This document shows positions 59,758 to 64,000 of a DNA stretch of 64,000 nt, one piece after another. Position numbers and translations under genes: made by a program. The notes beneath the pieces were generated by a model. It was not told the origin of the DNA and did not search any database. It saw nothing but the letters and a program-made list of their open reading frames with translations. Origin of the DNA: Bacillota bacterium (GTDB lineage: Bacteria; Bacillota; Clostridia; Lachnospirales; Lachnospiraceae); contig JAEWCQ010000046.1 in NCBI GenBank assembly GCA_023390555.1, forward strand, positions 62,001-126,000. Direction: 5' to 3'. The number at the start of each line of letters is the position of its first letter. The stretch's first letter is position 1.

Positions 59758-59846
59758 CTTTCCTACCTGTTCTTAATAAATTATATCAAAATACGCATGC
59801 CAGTGTACTGATTAACCTAATTGTATTTATCCAAACTTGACAAGTA

Positions 59847-59892
59847 AAAATTCTTTCGCGAATGTTCCATCCTGTATATCGGAAAGAATTTT
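59847..59892 (-). terminator. Hairpin after the SDR gene, probable terminator
   Basis: AAAATTCTTTC / GAAAGAATTTT perfect 11-base stem with a 24-base loop. It lies ~75 bases past the SDR stop on the - strand and has some T residues after it. Confidence 0.6.
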
Positions 59893-59965
59893 CTTTCTTA
59901 TGTAACATTATTCTGAAGCTCCTTTAAATAGATAGACAGGCTAACTTCAAATAACCTTCGTTTTC

Positions 59966-60730
59966 TCATAGATACTTCTTCAATCCTTTCATCCATATTT
60001 GCATAACAATCTTATGGGGAAGTAACTTTACAATTAAATGCTGACACTTCACATATGAAGAACAGATTGACATATCCTTCCCTCTTTTTGTATCCTTAAT
60101 TGCTTTCTCGGCTACCTTCTTTGCCGTAACCATGCCTGGAAATCTAACTTTCTGTCCATTGATTGTCTTTGTCAACATTTCAGTATCCACCCAGCCTGGG
60201 CATACTGCTGTCACTGTTATACCTCGGAGCGCAACCTCAATATTTAAAGCTCTGGAATAGCTTCGTTCAAAAGCCTTAGATGCCGCATAAAGATTGATAT
60301 ATGGATTTGGCTGAAATGCAGATGCAGAGGAAATATTCAAGATGCAGCTCTCTTTTTCCATATACGGAATACATAGGTTGGACAGGACCACAGGCGCTTT
60401 ACAGTTTACATTTATTGTGTCTTCTATTTCTTCTATCGTAAAATCCGTATACGAACCCATTTTTGCCAGACTGGCATTATTGATCAAATATTGAATTACC
60501 GGCTTTGCTTCCTTCAATAATTCACCTATCTCACATAGATTCTTTGTATTTGTTAAGTCCTTCGAAACCGGTATGATTCTTTCTCCATACTCCGCTTTTA
60601 ATAAGTCCAGCTTTTCTTGATTTCTTGCTACAATCCATATTTCATCCAAATCTTCCTTCATAAGTAAGCGTGTAAATTCTTTTCCAATTCCACCGGTTGC
60701 CCCAGTAATAATCGCTATTCTTTTACGCAT
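59966..60730 (-). CDS. Short-chain dehydrogenase/reductase (SDR) family protein
   Basis: A 254-residue classical SDR: cofactor loop TGATGGIGKEF (residues ~9-19), NNAS (~88-91), catalytic Ser in NISSASA and the Y-A-A-S-K motif with catalytic Tyr and Lys, then CPGWVDTEM. The R/K-containing ARNQEKL after beta-2 suggests NADPH. Substrate unknown. No neighbouring pathway genes. Confidence 0.87.
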   Translation of the reverse strand: MRKRIAIITGATGGIGKEFTRLLMKEDLDEIWIVARNQEKLDLLKAEYGERIIPVSKDLTNTKNLCEIGELLKEAKPVIQYLINNASLAKMGSYTDFTIEEIEDTINVNCKAPVVLSNLCIPYMEKESCILNISSASAFQPNPYINLYAASKAFERSYSRALNIEVALRGITVTAVCPGWVDTEMLTKTINGQKVRFPGMVTAKKVAEKAIKDTKRGKDMSICSSYVKCQHLIVKLLPHKIVMQIWMKGLKKYL

Positions 60731-60847
60731 TATCTCTTATCCATCCTTTAACATATTTTTTTAAGACCCGCATCGTTATACTTTCTTATTGGGCTGTGAA
60801 CAAAAAACTCTTAGCCAAATAACATTAAGTTTCTAAAAACAGCAAAA

Positions 60848-61414
60848 CTATGAATGCGTAAATTCATTTCTCAGTATGGAGCATACAACAAGGGAATTAC
60901 GTTTCCCGCCATCTCGATCAATCCGTCGACCTCGAAGCCTTCCATCTTCCTTAAAACCGAGTTTACGCAATAGATTTCCAGATGCAATATTGGTTTCGTT
61001 ATATTTTGCTTCTATCATATAGAGATTTTCTTTTTGAAGCATATGCCAAATTACAGCACGCACAGATTCATACGCATATCCCTTATTCCACCACTTTGAG
61101 CCAATCAGATATGCAATTTCACCTATCTCTAATTCTTTATATGGAATACTTACGGAAATATTTCCGATTAATTCCTCTGTTCCTTTTACCTGAATCAGCC
61201 ATATGTAAGCGTTGTTTTCATAGGCATAGACATATCCTTGTATCATTTCTTTCATGGCCATTTGGTCTTCAACCGGATACATAGGAAAATACTTCCCCAG
61301 CGAGTCGTCCTTTCCAAAATTAGTAAAGCAATGTTCCGTGTCTTCCATTTTAAATTTTCTTAATAGTAATCTTTCCGTCTCTATTTCGATATCTTTCATA
61401 TATTCACGCCCCAT
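60848..61414 (-). CDS. GNAT family N-acetyltransferase (RimJ/RimL-like)
   Basis: A 188-residue protein (183 if it starts at the ATG at 61399): ETERLLLRKFKMEDTEHCF opening, the GEIAYLIGSKWWNKGYAYESVRAV acetyl-CoA site and NLLRKLGFKEDGRLRGR end. This is the pattern of ribosomal-protein-type and small-molecule acetyltransferases. Fifth GNAT gene in 20 kb. Substrate unknown. Confidence 0.83.
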   Translation of the reverse strand: MGREYMKDIEIETERLLLRKFKMEDTEHCFTNFGKDDSLGKYFPMYPVEDQMAMKEMIQGYVYAYENNAYIWLIQVKGTEELIGNISVSIPYKELEIGEIAYLIGSKWWNKGYAYESVRAVIWHMLQKENLYMIEAKYNETNIASGNLLRKLGFKEDGRLRGRRIDRDGGKRNSLVVCSILRNEFTHS

Positions 61415-61607
61415 TCACAATGTATCACTAACTTCCTTAAACTTCACTTGTTTTTGTAGCCTTCATAAATTAAAATGATCACTTTTTCGACTCAATTATT
61501 AAAATTTATTATAATCGTTTTTACAATATTAGCAACACTTCAATTTTTATTGTTGCCCCAGCTTTTACTGGTTTTGCTGAATCATATTTAAAATTTTACA
61601 AACAAAT

Positions 61608-61631
61608 ACGCTGACCATGAATGGCCAGCGT
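61608..61631 (-). terminator. Hairpin after the GlsB/YeaQ-type gene
   Basis: ACGCTGACCAT / ATGGCCAGCGT stem with one mismatch and a 2-base loop, about 60 bases past the stop on the - strand. The following T-run is weak. Confidence 0.55.
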
Positions 61632-61690
61632 AATGCGTTACCAATATATTTTTTGTATTTCTCTTGGATTTTTGATGCTTATGCTTGATT

Positions 61691-61945
61691 TCAGGCTCTC
61701 CTTTTGAATGCATTGATAATCAGGAGTAAAATGATTGCACCGACAATTGCGACGATCAGACTCCAGATATTAAAACCAGTAAAACCAACGCCACCGATCA
61801 GATTCATGATAAATCCACCGATAAACGCACCAATGATGCCGACAACAATATTTGCGAACGCTCCCATATTTTCGTTGTTTCCGGTAAACATACTTGCAAT
61901 CCAGCCCGCGAGTGCACCAATAATCAGCCAACTGATAATACCCAT
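61691..61945 (-). CDS. GlsB/YeaQ/YmgE family stress response membrane protein
   Basis: An 84-residue Gly-rich membrane protein with three helices: MGIISWLIIGALAGWIAS, a central GAFANIVVGIIGAFIGGF and a last LIVAIVGAIILLLIINAF. This is the transglycosylase-associated (PF04226) family, often induced under stress. GAAAGGATGG precedes the ATG. Molecular role unknown. Confidence 0.9.
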   Translation of the reverse strand: MGIISWLIIGALAGWIASMFTGNNENMGAFANIVVGIIGAFIGGFIMNLIGGVGFTGFNIWSLIVAIVGAIILLLIINAFKRRA

Positions 61946-62122
61946 AAACTACCATCCTTTCAGCAAAATTTTATTTCGTTTTGCGTTTTTGTAATAAAAA
62001 AATCAAGGCCTAATAAACAGGTATCGTTATCATTTGCATTTTCTTGTTTAAATATACAAAATATCAGCTAAAAATTGAAACAATTATTTTCATGGATCAT
62101 TGCTTTTACAATCGCAATAAAC

Positions 62123-62500
62123 TTAAATGCTGATCCACCAGAATACTCCAAATTTATCAATCAGGTTCGAGCAGCAAGAACTCCAGGGGCATGGTCCTAA
62201 TGGGTCAATCACTGTTCCGCCCTCTCGTAAGACATCATAAGCATTGCGTACAATTGTTACATCTTCCAGGCCGAATGCATTAAATGCCATAGTCTGCCAA
62301 CCGGTTTTCTTACTTATGTCACAGTTACTTGGCGCTTCACTGAGCGCCAAAATCAGCTCTCCATTTACAGATAATTCACAATGTGCATAAGCACCGCTGT
62401 CATCTTTTATTTGAAAACTAATTTCAGCACCAAAAGCCCTACAGTACATTTCCGCTGCTTCTATACTGCCTCTTACATATAGTTGTGGACTTATCTTCAT
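62123..62500 (-). CDS. VOC family protein (PhnB/glyoxalase-like)
   Basis: A 125-residue vicinal-oxygen-chelate fold protein with the PhnB-like opening PQLYVRGSIEAAEMYCRAFGA and closing PLGPCPWSS....DKFGVFW. Two beta-alpha-beta-beta-beta units are apparent. The family has diverse or unknown activities. GGGGAGG precedes the ATG, 62 bases after the stop of the methyltransferase gene. Confidence 0.85.
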   Translation of the reverse strand: MKISPQLYVRGSIEAAEMYCRAFGAEISFQIKDDSGAYAHCELSVNGELILALSEAPSNCDISKKTGWQTMAFNAFGLEDVTIVRNAYDVLREGGTVIDPLGPCPWSSCCSNLIDKFGVFWWISI

Positions 62501-62561
62501 ATACTTGCCCTCCCCGGCTTTTTACTATTTTCCGGCCTGATTCTCATACTGTCATTCTTAC

Positions 62562-63353
62562 CTATTCGTTATTGACACAAAGAAACATTCCGTATTCTTT
62601 CGGAATATGTAAGACTCCATTTACCATCTTATTTTCAAGAATAGATTTCAGCAGTTCTCTTTTTATACTTGCAATATTCGTTATATTTGGAAGCGAATAA
62701 ATATAGTCTATCATATCCTCTATATCTGTAACCGCTAATGAATCCTCATAGTTCATAATACAAACATCCTCAAAATAGTTACTTAAAATATCTGAACCAT
62801 TTTGAAGTGTAAATGATTTATTTGTATCGTCAATCACCCCATCCTCTTCTAAAAGAGAGACTATGTATGGAATGATACCATTTTCGCCATAGGTTGCACA
62901 GTAAAAACGGCCGCCTGTTTTGATTACTCTTTTTACTTCCGCCAATCCCCTGTTTAAATCTGGAACATGATATAACATCATATTAGCTATCACAACATCA
63001 AAACTGTTATCCTCAAAAGGAATATTTTCTATATTGACCACCTGATATGTCACATTGTGCCGTTGTCCCAATAATGCGCCTGCTGTCGCCAACATTCCTT
63101 CCGAAAAATCTGTCAAAAATAACTCACTGTCATGATTGATCACATCCAGATTTGATTTCCACATATCACCTGTCCCGCAACCCAATTCCAAAATTTTACT
63201 TTGTGGTCTTATATCGTAATTTGAGACTATCCAATTCCCAAATCCCATTTTATTGGTTGAATATTTATGATGAATGGAAATTCTTGTGTTCAGATTATCG
63301 GCATTTTTATATTGCGCTCTTACCACATCTTTATGATTCAAATTGGTCTCCAT
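62562..63353 (-). CDS. Class I SAM-dependent methyltransferase
   Basis: A 263-residue methyltransferase with the SAM loop ILELGCGTGDMW (residues ~53-64), motif II LFLTDFSEGML and motif IV NSFDVVIANMMLYHVPD. Similar to UbiE/Methyltransf_11 proteins. AAAGGAG precedes the ATG. Substrate unknown; it is not obviously linked to the arsenic genes next to it (no arsenite methyltransferase Cys motif). Confidence 0.83.
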   Translation of the reverse strand: METNLNHKDVVRAQYKNADNLNTRISIHHKYSTNKMGFGNWIVSNYDIRPQSKILELGCGTGDMWKSNLDVINHDSELFLTDFSEGMLATAGALLGQRHNVTYQVVNIENIPFEDNSFDVVIANMMLYHVPDLNRGLAEVKRVIKTGGRFYCATYGENGIIPYIVSLLEEDGVIDDTNKSFTLQNGSDILSNYFEDVCIMNYEDSLAVTDIEDMIDYIYSLPNITNIASIKRELLKSILENKMVNGVLHIPKEYGMFLCVNNE

Positions 63354-63445
63354 TTTAGATGATACTCCTTTTCAGCTCATTTTCGTTCCCTTCCATTTAT
63401 TTTAATATGTTCCAATATATTTTTCAATTGATACCGAGCTTGTAT

Positions 63446-63868
63446 TTATAAACTTTCTGCCAGGCGTTTCTTTAAGTCCAATATATTGACCTCAATCCGT
63501 TTCATGATCTCTAAGAATTCCGCATCACTTTTCCCCGTTGGATCTTCCAATCCCCAATCTTCTCTTAATTTACAGGGTATGACCGGGCATTGTACGTTAC
63601 ATCCCATCGTAATGACTACATCTGGATTGGGAATATCTATTAATAATTTGCTTTTCTGCGTCTCTTCCATGTCAATTCCGTATGTTTGTTTCATCAATCG
63701 GACAGCATCCTGATTGATGCGGTCTTTTCGCTCGGTTCCCGCAGAATAGCTGTCAAATACATCCGCTGCAAAATATTTGCCCATTGCTTCAGCCATCTGA
63801 CTTCGGCAGGAATTATGCACACATATAAATGCTACTTTGGGTTTTTTATCTGTTTGATTTAAATTCAT
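63446..63868 (-). CDS. arsC: Arsenate reductase, low-molecular-weight phosphatase type
   Basis: A 140-residue ArsC. The active-site P-loop CVHNSCRSQMAEA (C-x5-R) is near residue 15, and the redox cysteines lie in CNVQCPVIPC, followed by W-x-L-x-DPTGK, as in thioredoxin-coupled ArsC of Gram-positives. It reduces arsenate to arsenite for export. AAGGAG precedes the ATG at 63868. The arsenite exporter gene ends 26 bases upstream, so both form an ars operon. Confidence 0.92.
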   Translation of the reverse strand: MNLNQTDKKPKVAFICVHNSCRSQMAEAMGKYFAADVFDSYSAGTERKDRINQDAVRLMKQTYGIDMEETQKSKLLIDIPNPDVVITMGCNVQCPVIPCKLREDWGLEDPTGKSDAEFLEIMKRIEVNILDLKKRLAESL

Positions 63869-63894
63869 ACGTTTTCTCCTTAACACATTTACAG

Positions 63895-64000
63895 TCAATT
63901 TTTAGAAAAGAGTTTTTTGTGAAAGATATTTGCTACATTGACCAATCCGATCATTACCGGTACTTCAATCAACGGTCCGATTACTGCAGCGAAAGCTTGG
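63895..64000 (-). CDS. Arsenite efflux transporter, ACR3 type, C-terminal end (cut by window end)
   Basis: The last ~34 codons read AFAAVIGPLIEVPVMIGLVNVAN..., which matches the final helix of ACR3/ArsB-type arsenite permeases (..EAFA.VIGPL.EVPV...LV.VA). The stop is at 63895. The rest lies beyond the window. Position ahead of arsC supports the call. Confidence 0.82.
   Translation of the reverse strand, partial: QAFAAVIGPLIEVPVMIGLVNVANIFHKKLFSKN

Noticed and set aside
1..64000. CRISPR arrays, rRNA or tRNA genes.
   Set aside because: No regularly spaced short repeats, no rRNA sequence and no cloverleaf with a GTTCGAATC-type T-loop was seen while reading; a covariance search was not possible.

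Overview
ORGANISM AND OVERALL LAYOUT. The window reads as a chromosomal segment of a low-to-moderate GC, Gram-positive Clostridia bacterium, most likely family Lachnospiraceae. The basis is the gene order gmk-rpoZ-rimO-pgsA-cinA(C)-rsmD-coaD, the short hisG with a separate hisZ, the paired radical SAM genes next to an rne/rng-type RNase, rplU-prp-rpmA-obgE-yhbY-nadD-yqeK-rsfS, a LexA with GTTC-type operators, and a YlbJ-like sporulation membrane protein. I cannot name the species. From 1 to about 33.1 kb almost every gene is on the + strand; from about 33.2 kb to the end almost every gene is on the - strand. Both gene sets therefore point at 33-35 kb, as expected at a replication terminus. A XerS-like tyrosine recombinase gene lies at that switch.

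REGION 1 (1-33.1 kb) is a conserved core: translation and ribosome maturation (rimO, rsmD, rsuA, an RluA-type synthase, rplU, prp, rpmA, obgE, yhbY, rsfS), cofactors (coaD, nadD), lipids (pgsA, a PlsC-type acyltransferase), the histidine genes hisZ-G-D-B-IE, recU, and an SOS locus (lexA divergent from a LysM division-inhibitor-like gene, with four candidate LexA boxes). It ends with a 1211-residue protein carrying three SpoVK/CbxX-type AAA+ modules, followed by two small membrane protein genes.

REGION 2 (33.1-41.8 kb) is the most unusual part. A compact element of about 6.48 kb, bounded by imperfect direct repeats (35129-35209 and 41605-41683), has the gene set of a filamentous phage (inovirus): an HUH rolling-circle Rep, a Zot/pI-type ATPase, a 488-residue pIII-like adsorption protein, a pVI-like membrane protein, a 54-residue pVIII-like major coat protein followed by a terminator, two further tiny membrane proteins, an OB-like ssDNA-binding protein, and several large hairpins. 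It has no integrase. Its left end overlaps a near-perfect palindrome with 11-6-11 tyrosine-recombinase architecture, about 0.9 kb from the XerS-like gene. The working hypothesis is that this prophage uses the host Xer/dif machinery, as CTXphi does in Vibrio, but in a Gram-positive host with a single recombinase. Remains of a decayed sensor kinase gene lie on both sides.

REGION 3 (41.8-64 kb) is an accessory region: five GNAT acetyltransferases, a RpiR-type regulator, a sugar O-acetyltransferase, a HAD phosphatase, an XRE regulator paired with a small membrane protein that shares its C-terminal domain, an EcsC-family protein, a radical SAM/SPASM gene with small membrane/coiled-coil neighbours and tiny hydrophobic peptides, a broken lantibiotic-type ABC transporter, a chemoreceptor-like protein, a lipoprotein gene interrupted by an in-frame TAG, a YcaQ-type glycosylase, an SDR, a methyltransferase, and the 3' end of an arsenic resistance operon (acr3-arsC). 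Several remnants (kinase, response regulator, ABC transporter, truncated papain-like protein) and a two-copy intergenic repeat show ongoing decay and exchange near the presumed terminus.
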